A stretch of 64,000 nucleotides of DNA from positions 246,927,919 through 246,991,918 of the forward strand of contig CM077643.1 of assembly GCA_039707465.1 (NCBI GenBank), in the 5' to 3' direction. The notes beneath the pieces are model-generated. The model was not told the origin of the DNA. It did no database searches and worked only from the letters and a program-made list of their open reading frames with translations. A program made the translations under genes and the position numbers. The stretch is from Rhabdophis nuchalis. Taxonomy: Eukaryota; Chordata; Lepidosauria; Squamata; Natricidae. This document shows positions 61,801-64,000 of this stretch, piece after piece (positions within the stretch are counted from its first letter, which is position 1; each line of letters starts with the position of its first letter).

Positions 61801-64000
61801 AAGAGATTAAGTGAAATCAGAATCCCAGCTAGATTTACTACTCCTGCATTTGTCATTCTAAACATTATTAAAGTTCCCTCCTATACAATTGATTTTAATG
61901 AAATAAAAGTGAAGATTGTTAGGATAATAGATCAATTAATGACAAGCGACTTTCAGCTGCCAGCATCTGATACATACTTTCAAGAAATGAAAATCAAGGA
62001 TCTTTATTTTTCAGACTTTCCTTTACCTGAAATGAATTTGCCCCAGTTACAAGTACCCGAATTATTGATTCCAAAGCTGAACTTGAATGAATTTCAATTT
62101 CCAGATATAACGATTCCGGAATTCCAGTTACCACGTATCCCATATACTGTAACTGTCCCTACATTTGGAAAGCTGTCTGGTAGTTGCAGAATTGCTTCTC
62201 CCTTCTTCACGCTGACTACTAATGCTGGTTTTCAGAATGTAACAGCACATGCCCACAGCCCAGAATTTGTAGCCTCTCTTTCGGCTATAGCGGTATCCAA
62301 AATCGACTTCCTTGCTTTCACCATAACGGCAAATACTCACCTTTCGGCGCCTGAGATGAAAAAGTTAATCCTAAAAGAAAACCTGAAGTTCACCAACTTG
62401 TACCTTAAAGCTGATCACGGAAGTGAAGTCGTATTTTTGACAACATCTGTGCAAGGAAATGCTGAAACAACAGCCAGTTTCCAGACAACACGTAATGCTA
62501 TAGAACTGCACAACAAATTAACAGTCAACCTGAACAAGATTATTACCATGGACAGCAAGACCCTTTATACACATAGGCTCAACATTCCAAAGGCCCAGTT
62601 CACTAGCCAAGCTGAATTAAGCAATGAAATAAAAACAGCATTGGAAGCTGGACACATCTCAGTTACTTCCACTGGTAAAGGGAACTGGAAATGGACTGCT
62701 CATGACTACTCTGATGAAGGAACCCACGAATCAAAAGTCAGCTTCACCATAGAGAGATCCATAGCTGCATTTGTAGCAGAAAACAGGATAAGTGCCAAGT
62801 ACCTAAGAGTCAACCAAAGAGCGGTGTATGAATACAACTTGCCAAGTTCTTCAAAGCTCCAGATAGAGTCTACAATTGAGTCTCCACAACTTGGACAGAG
62901 TGTTTTAAATGTACAAGGCACAGGGAACCTCGTACAGCTGAAAATGGAACTGTCTGCTACACACAATGCTAAGGTGACAGGACACATCTCCGGGACAATA
63001 AATAATGGTGCGTCCTTTTCAATACAGCCATTTGAAATTAAAGCATCAGCTAATAACAATATGAATGTAAAAGTTAGCTTCCCATTCAAAGTAGTTGGAA
63101 AAATTGAGTCTGTAAATACCTACGGCTTGGTGCTCAGTCCTTCCACTCAGCAAGTTAGCTGGGTAGCTGAGGGAAGATTTAACCAATATAGATACACTCA
63201 TAACTTGTCTGCTGGTAATAATGAAGATAGTACTGAAGCTGTTGTATCCATGAATGGTGATGCTAACTTGGAATTCCTAAATATTCCTATTTCATTTCCT
63301 GAACAATCTGTTCCCTACATTGGTGTCAGGATACCCCCAGTGCAAGAATACTCTCTGTGGGAAGAAACGGGACTGAAAAGGCTACTGAAAACTCCAAAAC
63401 AATCATTTGATTTAAATGTAAAACTTCAGTACAAGAAGAACAAAGATGTATACTCATTTCCAATTCCTTTAGATGGAGTGCACAAAACACTCAATTATTA
63501 CATAGTGAACTTCAACAAACATTTTGAAAGAAATAGAGACCATACTTTAGCATTTCTGACGGAGTCCTACAACCAAGCCAAGGTCAAGTTTGACAAATAC
63601 AAAGTGGATACTTCAGTAAACCAAAGCCCGCAAATCTTCACAATTCCAAGCTACACCATTCCTGTGCTTAATATTGAAGTCTCTCCTTTTACAGCAGAGC
63701 TCCCAAACTTTGGTTATGTGCTTCCAAAAGAAATGAGGACCCCAGGTTTCACTGTTCCATTTGTTGGATTTTCAATGCCATCATATACCGTTGTCCTTCC
63801 ATCGCTGGAGCTGCCAGTTCTTCATATTCCCCAAGGCCTGAGAACACTGAAGCTTCCCAACTATCGAGTAAGCCCCCTGCCGAACCAGATCTCTATCCCA
63901 GCCTTTGGAAATATTACCTATGATTTCTCATTTAAATCTAGCATGATTACCCTGAATACAAATGCTGGCTTTTTTAACCAGTCTGATATTATTGCCAGGT
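20996..64000 (+). CDS. APOB: Apolipoprotein B, exons 1-26 (3' partial)
   Basis: APOB is the non-exchangeable structural protein of chylomicrons, VLDL and LDL. It is loaded with lipid co-translationally in the ER by the microsomal triglyceride transfer protein. Here 26 exons on the plus strand encode about 3,355 residues before the window ends inside giant exon 26 (human total 4,563). Order: signal peptide (1-21); lipovitellin-like N-terminal module with beta-barrel (exons 3-8), helical domain (about residues 295-600, exons 9-13) and beta-sheets (exons 14-21); beta-1 region (exons 22-26); alpha-2 helical region (about 60120-61640); and proline-punctuated beta-2 strands to the end. Reading phase is consistent across all junctions from exon 3 to exon 26, and no stop occurs in exon 26. 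The final exons, LDL-receptor site B and the C-terminus lie to the right. Tudor-domain or other neighbours are not visible upstream. Confidence 0.95.
21884..21900 (+). repeat. C-rich run in intron 1
   Basis: Seventeen bases of C with a single G, in the intron between exon 1 and candidate exon 2. Confidence 0.85.
22350..22535 (-). mobile_element. Sauria-type SINE, minus strand, without leader
   Basis: On the minus strand the head GAGCCAGTTTGCTCTAGTGG begins the element. The body passes through CCCAGAGTTGTTGTGGGGGAAATTGG and ends in an A/T tail near 22350. Unlike 9590 and 18200 it has no extended leader. Confidence 0.8.
22641..22769. mobile_element. Palindromic hAT-type MITE (TA target group)
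   Basis: CAGTGTTTCTCAACC at one end, its inverse at the other, and an almost complete palindrome between, centred in CCAGCCAGCGCTGGCTGG. Perfect 8-bp target duplication acatagac at 22633-22640 and 22770-22777. Each arm carries ACTTCAACTCCCAGAATTCC. Confidence 0.92.
23365..23400 (+). CDS. APOB: APOB exon 2 (candidate)
   Basis: A 36-bp segment lies between TTTTATAG and GTAAGA. It enters and leaves in phase 1, as required between exons 1 and 3, and is open: [12 protein letters not shown]. Human exon 2 is a similar mini-exon (39 bp) encoding an acidic stretch with one cysteine. The sequence itself does not resemble human exon 2 well, and the codon split onto exon 3 becomes Tyr where human has Asp. 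It is the best candidate I found in intron 1-2, not a proven exon. Confidence 0.45.
23920..24292. mobile_element. hAT-type MITE (TA target group)
   Basis: Ends CAGTGATGGCTAAACTTTTT and TTCGCCATCACTG. Perfect 8-bp target duplication ctctatgg at 23912-23919 and 24293-24300. The GC-rich interior (CTCCCCAGGCTCCAGAGGC and inverted copies) is shared with the other MITE group at 6665, 28520 and 49246. Confidence 0.92.
24576..24718 (-). mobile_element. CR1/L3 LINE tail, minus strand
   Basis: The plus strand reads CAGATTAACATAGTTGGAAG then GGACCTTGCAGGTCATC, the reverse of the CR1 3' end. Only the non-coding tail and a few codons remain. Confidence 0.75.
24719..26531. other. APOB intron 2, unassigned part
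   Basis: Other than the MITE at 25847 I recognise nothing here. I searched it for a better exon 2 and found only candidates with stops in the required phase. Confidence 0.45.
25847..25973 (+). mobile_element. hAT-type MITE, short (no-TA target group)
   Basis: CAGTGGTGGGATTCAAATAA at the left, GGCTGAATCCTACCACTG at the right. Target duplication catacgtg/cctacgtg (7 of 8) at 25839-25846 and 25974-25981. Confidence 0.88.
26532..26644 (+). CDS. APOB: APOB exon 3
   Basis: Encodes [18 protein letters not shown] and onward to KIKCK (residues 34-71), the start of the lipovitellin-like beta-barrel. The acceptor is CTAGGAG before ATGCCACC, chosen over the earlier AG because it gives the phase seen in human. 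The donor is CAAG before GTAAGA. The final Cys matches human Cys51. Confidence 0.93.
26997..27435 (-). mobile_element. Possible LTR, minus strand
   Basis: The segment starts TGTCACAAAAATCAAATCC on the plus strand. On the minus strand it has a TATA-like GTATATAAAGAAG near 27070-27058, in a layout that resembles an LTR promoter. I found no clear target duplication and the right boundary is a guess. It could be another dispersed repeat. Confidence 0.35.
27925..28070 (+). CDS. APOB: APOB exon 4
   Basis: Encodes [14 protein letters not shown]... to AAMS (residues 72-119). The Cys of human TSQCTLKE (Cys70) is kept in MTQCILEE. The Cys61 position is His here (codon 27949-27951). Splice signals are TTTTCAG and GTAAGA. 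Confidence 0.96.
28158..28500 (-). mobile_element. CR1/L3 LINE 3' end, minus strand
   Basis: The plus strand reads GAGCTGGAAGGGACCTTGGA at the tail end, then the reverse of the coding end ([20 protein letters not shown] on the minus strand). It is 5' truncated and decayed. Confidence 0.85.
28520..28948. mobile_element. hAT-type MITE (no-TA target group)
   Basis: Left end TAAGGGTGGGCTTCAAAAAT, right end GTAGCAGCCCACCCCTG. Target duplication gttgtatc/gttgtgtc (7 of 8) at 28512-28519 and 28949-28956. Same family and GC-rich interior as 6665-7083. Confidence 0.85.
29210..29667 (+). mobile_element. hAT-type MITE, composite interior (no-TA target group)
   Basis: Left CAGTGATGGGTTTCAAAATT, right GGAACCCACCCCTG. 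Target duplication gtctggat/atctggat (7 of 8). The interior holds AGGGGTGTTCAAACTTTAAG and ACTTCAACTCCCAGAATTCC at 29491-29537. Both are typical of the TA-target palindromic MITEs, so a second element may have landed inside. Confidence 0.8.
30885..31038 (+). CDS. APOB: APOB exon 5
   Basis: Encodes [17 protein letters not shown]... through [18 protein letters not shown] to LPM (residues 120-171), the strongly conserved NIKRGI block of the lipovitellin N-terminal domain. Acceptor TTTGGACAG, donor GTAAAG. Confidence 0.96.
31194..31355 (+). CDS. APOB: APOB exon 6
   Basis: Encodes [15 protein letters not shown]... to SPIAFIKGW (residues 172-225). Cysteines in YGEC and LKSC match human Cys159 and Cys185, a known disulfide. 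162 bp, phase 0 at both ends. Confidence 0.96.
31356..31553. other. Start of APOB intron 6
   Basis: Short AT-rich stretch with no recognised feature. Confidence 0.4.
31554..32022 (-). mobile_element. Possible LTR, minus strand
   Basis: The minus strand starts TGTTGTGGCCTGCCAGTGG and ends GCTAGAAACTTGCA (TG...CA). An ATAAAAAAGCAG TATA-like motif lies near 31715. An acidic frame ([18 protein letters not shown]) on the minus strand is part of the repeat. The flanks, ggaaa and gttgt, do not form a target duplication, so ends or class may be wrong. Confidence 0.45.
32465..32952 (+). mobile_element. L2 LINE 3' end
   Basis: The plus strand carries a decayed L2 C-terminus (ACCATATTCAAGGTGCTCCA through the GGGCCTTCTCTGTGGTGGGC block), then a 3' UTR ending CGCCCCGAGTCCCTTTGTGG and an AAAT tail. 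It is older than the copy at 1-2317. Confidence 0.85.
32953..33050 (+). repeat. (AAAT)n microsatellite seeded by the L2 tail
   Basis: About 24 uninterrupted AAAT units directly after the L2 3' end, in APOB intron 6 about 140 bp before exon 7. Length is likely polymorphic. Confidence 0.95.
33194..33318 (+). CDS. APOB: APOB exon 7
   Basis: Encodes [17 protein letters not shown]... to LFLPSSYK (residues 226-266). Cysteines in QHC and EAIC match human Cys218 and Cys234. Acceptor TTTGTAG, donor GTAAGT. Confidence 0.96.
33426..33508 (+). CDS. APOB: APOB exon 8
   Basis: Encodes [17 protein letters not shown] to NTRNMD (residues 267-294), the last barrel strands. An open frame starting at 33364 reads through this exon into a hAT MITE in the next intron and is not a separate gene. 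Confidence 0.95.
33565..33983. mobile_element. hAT-type MITE interrupted by another hAT MITE
   Basis: The outer element starts CAGGGGTCCAAA at 33565 and ends AAAAGGTTAGGAGTCACTG at 33983. Target duplication atgtaagg/atgtaggg (7 of 8) lies at 33557-33564 and 33984-33991. It is split by the element at 33578-33812. The central TA places it in the TA target group. Confidence 0.75.
33578..33812 (+). mobile_element. hAT-type MITE nested in a second MITE (no-TA target group)
   Basis: CAGTGGTGGGATTCAAAACG at the left, GCTGAATACCACCTCTG at the right. Flanks gtccaaat/gaccaaac match at 6 of 8. Close relative of 54678-54914 and 16135-16453. Confidence 0.85.
34070..34695. other. APOB intron 8, unassigned part
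   Basis: Between the nested hAT elements and the CR1 tail I see no repeat family or exon. Confidence 0.45.
34696..35064 (-). mobile_element. CR1/L3 LINE 3' end, minus strand
   Basis: The plus strand begins ACAGATTAACAGAGTTGGAA (reverse of the tail) and runs through the reversed coding end to about CACTAGCCATGCCCAGTTGA. The minus strand shows [12 protein letters not shown]. Confidence 0.85.
35102..35464. mobile_element. Tc1/mariner-like MITE
   Basis: Left end CAACAGTTGTCGACTTACAA and right end CATTGAGAACTACTTG form imperfect inverted repeats, flanked by TA on both sides. The interior has repeated 'cacttaacaact' phrases. The frame 35130-35366 lies inside it. Confidence 0.7.
35592..35712. mobile_element. 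Palindromic hAT-type MITE (TA target group)
   Basis: CAGGGGTCTGCAAAGTTGGC and its inverse at the other end form an almost perfect 121-bp hairpin. Perfect 8-bp target duplication ttctagag at 35584-35591 and 35713-35720. It contains ACTTCAACTCCCAGAATTCC at 35629-35648. Confidence 0.92.
35921..36143 (+). CDS. APOB: APOB exon 9
   Basis: Encodes [17 protein letters not shown]... with [16 protein letters not shown] and [15 protein letters not shown] (residues 295-368), the first helices of the lipovitellin helical domain. Acceptor is a long pyrimidine tract ending CCCTCAG; donor CAG before GTATTT. Confidence 0.96.
36397..36866. mobile_element. hAT-type MITE with GT/CA-rich tandem interior (TA target group)
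   Basis: CAGTGTTGGCAAATCTTTT at the left, ATAAGTTCACCATCACAG at the right. Target duplication ccttatat/ccctatat (7 of 8). The interior repeats CCGGAAG-type and GTGCACACG-type units in both orientations. The many open frames over it are products of those repeats. Confidence 0.88.
36867..37459. other. APOB intron 9, unassigned part
   Basis: AT-rich DNA between two MITEs, nothing recognised. Confidence 0.45.
37460..37845. mobile_element. hAT-type MITE (TA target group)
   Basis: CAGGGATGTCAAACTCATTT at the left, CTGAGTTTGACACCCCTA at the right. Perfect 8-bp target duplication ctctaatt at 37452-37459 and 37846-37853. GC-rich interior, no coding capacity. Confidence 0.93.
38049..38276 (+). CDS. 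APOB: APOB exon 10
   Basis: Encodes [18 protein letters not shown]... to YALSHSVN (residues 369-444). The close cysteine pair VQCGTPEC matches human Cys358 and Cys363. Helical domain. Confidence 0.96.
38277..38959. other. APOB intron 10
   Basis: AT-rich, no repeat family recognised. Confidence 0.5.
38960..39077 (+). CDS. APOB: APOB exon 11
   Basis: Encodes [18 protein letters not shown]... to LTFLTLR (residues 445-484). The Cys in NECSGNED matches human Cys451. Confidence 0.95.
39179..39325 (+). CDS. APOB: APOB exon 12
   Basis: Encodes [17 protein letters not shown]... to [10 protein letters not shown] (residues 485-533). The Cys in KLCIRSN matches human Cys486. The intron before it is only about 100 bp. 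Confidence 0.96.
39597..39825 (-). mobile_element. tRNA SINE (family ending TTATATACC), minus strand
   Basis: The plus strand reads AGCAATAGCACCTAGACTTA then TTATATACCGC...CCCCAACAATCTGGG, with the tRNA-like head reversed near 39775-39825. Lies in APOB intron 12. Confidence 0.75.
39954..40162 (+). CDS. APOB: APOB exon 13
   Basis: Encodes [20 protein letters not shown]... with [16 protein letters not shown] (residues 534-602), the end of the helical domain and highly conserved with human. Acceptor TTTATTTCAG, donor GTAAGT. Confidence 0.97.
40235..40587 (+). mobile_element. LINE 3' end of a snake-type CR1 element
   Basis: The decayed 3' region contains CCCCATGCCATCACTCTGCT (end of the RT frame) and finishes CCTTGTGTGTCCAATCACAC then GGCCAATGAAGAATTC, directly followed by the pentanucleotide tract. 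This tail is known from snake genomes, where it seeds AATAG-type repeats. Confidence 0.65.
40588..40653 (+). repeat. (TTCTG)n pentanucleotide repeat
   Basis: About 13 units of TTCTG with TTGTT and TACTG variants follow the LINE tail. It is a mutated form of the ATTCT repeat usual in this tail. Confidence 0.9.
40728..40744 (+). repeat. 17-G run
   Basis: Seventeen consecutive G in APOB intron 13, long enough to form a G-quadruplex or to cause sequencing slippage. Confidence 0.9.
40745..41382. other. APOB intron 13, remainder
   Basis: No recognised feature up to the exon 14 acceptor. Confidence 0.45.
41383..41623 (+). CDS. APOB: APOB exon 14
   Basis: Encodes [20 protein letters not shown]... 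with RRFSRNYQ and [15 protein letters not shown] (residues 603-683). A CR1 insertion begins only about 85 bp after the donor. Confidence 0.96.
41706..42342 (+). mobile_element. CR1/L3 LINE 3' end, best preserved copy
   Basis: The plus strand encodes [20 protein letters not shown] and [18 protein letters not shown], the canonical CR1 block, and then [14 protein letters not shown] and [19 protein letters not shown] frameshift near 42020 separates the two frames. It lies in APOB intron 14 in the same orientation as the gene. Confidence 0.92.
42428..42522 (-). mobile_element. tRNA SINE head fragment, minus strand
   Basis: The plus strand reads ATTCGAACTGCCAAACTGCA then AACCATTGTGCCACC, the reversed head of the family at 3998 and 39597. 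Confidence 0.7.
42523..43199. other. APOB intron 14, unassigned part
   Basis: AT-rich sequence after the SINE fragment. Nothing recognised. Confidence 0.5.
43200..43376 (+). CDS. APOB: APOB exon 15
   Basis: Encodes [20 protein letters not shown]... with [15 protein letters not shown] and DYFGYSKD (residues 684-742). Phase 0 at both ends. Confidence 0.97.
43791..44013. mobile_element. hAT-type MITE (no-TA target group)
   Basis: CAGTGGTGGGTTCCGGATCC at the left, CTGCAACCCACCACTG at the right. Perfect 8-bp target duplication atgccaat at 43783-43790 and 44014-44021. A piece of the same element in reverse lies at 57229-57275. Confidence 0.93.
44022..44693. other. APOB intron 15, remainder
   Basis: AT-rich, nothing recognised. 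Confidence 0.45.
44694..44888 (+). CDS. APOB: APOB exon 16
   Basis: Encodes [20 protein letters not shown]... with [15 protein letters not shown] and KTLQSIPQK (residues 743-807). Acceptor TTTTTCTTAG, donor GTAAGG. Confidence 0.96.
45303..45445 (-). mobile_element. tRNA SINE tail fragment, minus strand
   Basis: The plus strand reads AGCAATAGCGCTTAGGCTTA then TATACCGC...GGAAGGATGGAAGACTGAG. The tRNA-like head is missing. Confidence 0.7.
45446..46465. other. APOB intron 16, unassigned part
   Basis: A short (CAAA)n/(CA)n patch lies at 45751-45780. Otherwise nothing is recognised. Confidence 0.5.
46466..46633 (+). CDS. APOB: APOB exon 17
   Basis: Encodes [20 protein letters not shown]... with [17 protein letters not shown] and [10 protein letters not shown] (residues 808-863), start of the lipid-pocket beta-sheets. 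Confidence 0.96.
46850..47119 (+). mobile_element. hAT-type MITE (no-TA target group)
   Basis: CAGTGGTGGCATCCTACCGG at the left, GGTAGAATCCCGCTCCTG at the right. Perfect 8-bp target duplication ggcctacc at 46842-46849 and 47120-47127. Confidence 0.9.
47120..47890. other. APOB intron 17, unassigned part
   Basis: No repeat family recognised after the hAT MITE. Confidence 0.45.
47891..48102 (+). CDS. APOB: APOB exon 18
   Basis: Encodes [20 protein letters not shown]... with [17 protein letters not shown] and [13 protein letters not shown] (residues 864-933). Very close to human in QMNTN and HESG. Confidence 0.97.
48120..48490 (-). mobile_element. LINE RT C-terminal fragment, minus strand
   Basis: On the minus strand 48300-48430 reads a non-LTR C-terminal block: KYYFSN, a stop, then [14 protein letters not shown]. 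The tail is TTTATT/TTTG rich at 48120-48150. Clade uncertain. Lies in intron 18. Confidence 0.6.
48491..49026. other. APOB intron 18, remainder
   Basis: CATTGTAATTTTTACAATGA then CAATAAAG(ATTATT)n at 48946-48990 looks like another LINE tail. Otherwise nothing is recognised. Confidence 0.4.
49027..49209 (+). CDS. APOB: APOB exon 19
   Basis: Encodes [20 protein letters not shown]... with [13 protein letters not shown] and YYPLTGET (residues 934-994). The cysteines match human Cys939 and Cys949. Confidence 0.97.
49246..49641. mobile_element. hAT-type MITE derivative
   Basis: Interior TCACCCTCCCCAAGTCTGGA and following match 6665 and 28520. The right end is GACTGAATCTTATCCCTG. I see no clear left TIR or target duplication, so the left limit is approximate. 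Confidence 0.65.
49642..50381. other. APOB intron 19, unassigned part
   Basis: AT-rich, no repeat family recognised after the hAT-derived segment. Confidence 0.45.
50382..50503 (+). CDS. APOB: APOB exon 20
   Basis: Encodes [20 protein letters not shown]... with [11 protein letters not shown] (residues 995-1035). Donor AAAG before GTAAGA. Confidence 0.96.
50840..51050 (+). CDS. APOB: APOB exon 21
   Basis: Encodes [20 protein letters not shown]... with [13 protein letters not shown] and [15 protein letters not shown] (residues 1036-1105). End of the lipovitellin-like module. Confidence 0.95.
51268..51725 (-). mobile_element. L2 LINE 3' end, minus strand, young copy
   Basis: On the minus strand the last 80 RT residues are identical to those of the 1-2317 element, and the 3' UTR is nearly the same (CCTCCCATGGGGACTTTTTA). 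The tail is ATTTT/ATTT at 51270-51300. It is 5' truncated at about 51725, in APOB intron 21, antisense to the gene. Confidence 0.92.
51726..52410. other. APOB intron 21, unassigned part
   Basis: A short tandem CTCATAAGAG duplicate at 51726-51745 marks the L2 junction. GT/GA simple stretches lie at 52264-52290 and 52368-52392. No gene. Confidence 0.45.
52411..52509 (+). repeat. Direct repeat copy 1 (about 100 bp)
   Basis: Contains CAGCTGATCAATAAATAAG, TATAGATCTATTTCGATC and TTAGCTCTCATCAGCTAGCC. A similar copy lies at 52929-53033. Confidence 0.8.
52686..52880. mobile_element. hAT-type MITE (TA target group)
   Basis: CAGAGGTCTCAAACTCAATT at the left, AAGGAGACCTCTG at the right. Perfect 8-bp target duplication atctagac at 52678-52685 and 52881-52888. 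Interior GC-rich. Confidence 0.93.
52929..53033 (+). repeat. Direct repeat copy 2 (about 100 bp)
   Basis: Matches 52411-52509 with a few substitutions and a short insertion (TCAGGGAGACGAG against AGATTAG). It adjoins the GATA microsatellite. Confidence 0.8.
53031..53111 (+). repeat. (GATA)n(GATG)n(GATA)n microsatellite
   Basis: About eight GATA units, nine GATG units and then GATA again, followed by imperfect GTAC/CATA units to 53175. Lies just 5' of APOB exon 22. Confidence 0.95.
53233..53408 (+). CDS. APOB: APOB exon 22
   Basis: Encodes [20 protein letters not shown]... with [17 protein letters not shown] (residues 1106-1164), beginning of the beta-1 region. The preceding intron is about 2.2 kb and full of repeats and microsatellites. 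Confidence 0.95.
53578..53972 (-). mobile_element. CR1/L3 LINE 3' end, minus strand
   Basis: The plus strand begins ACAGATTAACAGAGTTGGAA (reversed tail) and ends near TTTTAGCCTCCAGTCCCCTA, the reverse of the GGGACTGGAGACTAAAAC start of the other copies. Confidence 0.85.
54438..54625 (+). CDS. APOB: APOB exon 23
   Basis: Encodes [20 protein letters not shown]... with [16 protein letters not shown] (residues 1165-1227). A hAT MITE begins 52 bp after the donor. Confidence 0.95.
54678..54914 (+). mobile_element. hAT-type MITE (no-TA target group)
   Basis: CAGTGGTGGGATTCAAAAAA at the left, GCTGAATACCAGCTCTG at the right. Target duplication gtacagtt/atacagtt (7 of 8) at 54670-54677 and 54915-54922. 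Confidence 0.88.
55315..55454 (+). CDS. APOB: APOB exon 24
   Basis: Encodes [20 protein letters not shown]... to [11 protein letters not shown] (residues 1228-1273). Human has TWLQ-like SSWLQKA at the start and IPENLFLK at the end. Confidence 0.95.
55534..55670. mobile_element. hAT-type MITE (TA target group)
   Basis: CAGGGATGTCAAACTCATGG at the left, GCAAGTTTGACAGGCCTG at the right. Target duplication gcctactt/ccctactt (7 of 8) at 55526-55533 and 55671-55678. Confidence 0.88.
55788..55900 (+). repeat. (GGAT)n(GATA)n microsatellite
   Basis: About 12 GGAT units run into about 14 GATA units, in APOB intron 24. Two minus-strand frames of SIYL and HPSI repeats over it are artefacts. Confidence 0.95.
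56079..56452 (+). CDS. APOB: APOB exon 25
   Basis: Encodes [20 protein letters not shown]... with [16 protein letters not shown] (an N-glycosylation sequon) and [14 protein letters not shown] (residues 1274-1398). Donor CAAG before GTAAGC, phase 1. Confidence 0.97.
56453..57228. other. APOB intron 25, unassigned part
   Basis: AT-rich. No repeat family recognised before the hAT fragments. Confidence 0.45.
57229..57275 (-). mobile_element. hAT-type MITE fragment
   Basis: CAGTGGTGGGTTGCAGGTGA then ACACCAGTAC match the right end of 43791-44013 in reverse. The rest is missing. Confidence 0.6.
57298..57428. mobile_element. hAT-type MITE (TA target group)
   Basis: CAGGGCGTTAAACTCGCAGC at the left, CATGAGTTTGACACCCCTG at the right. 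Perfect 8-bp target duplication atctaaat at 57290-57297 and 57429-57436. Confidence 0.92.
57709..57860 (+). mobile_element. tRNA SINE, Sauria-like head
   Basis: AGCTAGTTTGGGCCTAATGG then TTAAGGTGCTGGACTTGGAG and CAAGTTCTAACCCTGCC are a tRNA-like head, followed by a body that diverges after GTTTGGTCAG. It resembles the Sauria family but the 3' half is different. Confidence 0.65.
58130..64000 (+). CDS. APOB: APOB exon 26 (giant exon, 3' partial)
   Basis: 5,871 bp with no stop in frame, about 1,957 codons (residues 1399-3355), after acceptor TTTATTTCAG. Human exon 26 is about 7.5 kb, so some 1.7 kb is missing to the right. It holds the beta-1 region to about 60100, the alpha-2 region (about 60120-61640) rich in amphipathic Lys/Gln/Ile helices such as [20 protein letters not shown], and the beta-2 region with repeated short strands closed by proline ([24 protein letters not shown]). 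The codon equal to human edited Gln2153 is GAA at 60448-60450. LDL-receptor site A equivalent is at about 63421-63453. The last residues, FNQSDIIAR, correspond to human FNQSDIVAH. Confidence 0.97.

Noticed and set aside
59272..63089. Minus-strand frames of 70-127 codons
   Set aside because: Shadows of the long APOB exon 26 on the other strand.
1..64000. CRISPR arrays, operons, prokaryotic genes or phage
   Set aside because: The window is vertebrate DNA with spliced exons and vertebrate transposons; the regular repeats seen are microsatellites without spacers.

Overview
This window is squamate reptile DNA, most likely snake. It holds the 5' three quarters of the apolipoprotein B gene (APOB) on the + strand, preceded by about 20.8 kb of repeat-rich intergenic DNA. 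The squamate call rests on the repeats: a Sauria-type tRNA SINE, a second tRNA SINE family with a conserved tail, CR1/L3 and L2 LINEs, and a LINE tail that runs into an ATTCT-like pentanucleotide repeat, which is known from snakes. No tool was run. Family names come from sequence recognition, and comparisons with human APOB come from memory of that protein.

Positions 1-20800 carry no host gene I can recognise. They hold a young L2 LINE whose reverse transcriptase frame is open from the left edge to 2141, an older antisense L2 tail, two CR1 3' ends, several tRNA SINEs, hAT and mariner-type MITEs, and a solo LTR with a perfect 5-bp target duplication at 19783-20131.

Positions 20831-64000 are APOB. 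A conserved HNF-4/C/EBP promoter block lies at 20831-20849 and a TATA-like box at 20898, followed by the start codon at 20996 and 26 exons. Exon 26 is the giant one and runs off the right edge. Twenty-five exons are firm: splice sites, phase and homology agree across every junction from exon 3 to exon 26. Exon 2 (36 bp at 23365) is only a candidate. The in-window coding length is 10,066 nt, about 3,355 residues. It covers the signal peptide, the lipovitellin-like lipid-transfer module (exons 3-21), the following beta region, the alpha-2 helical region and part of beta-2. It stops roughly 20-25 residues before the position of LDL-receptor site B. The codon matching human edited Gln2153 is GAA, so apoB-48 type editing cannot occur there. 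Six of the seven N-terminal disulfides of human apoB keep both cysteines.

The introns are packed with repeats. Eighteen hAT-type MITEs in the window have readable 8-bp target duplications. They split cleanly into two groups: nine have a central TA in the target duplication and nine do not, and the split follows the terminal-repeat type. Other introns hold CR1 and L2 3' ends, two possible LTRs, a mariner MITE, and GATA/GATG, AAAT and TTCTG microsatellites.
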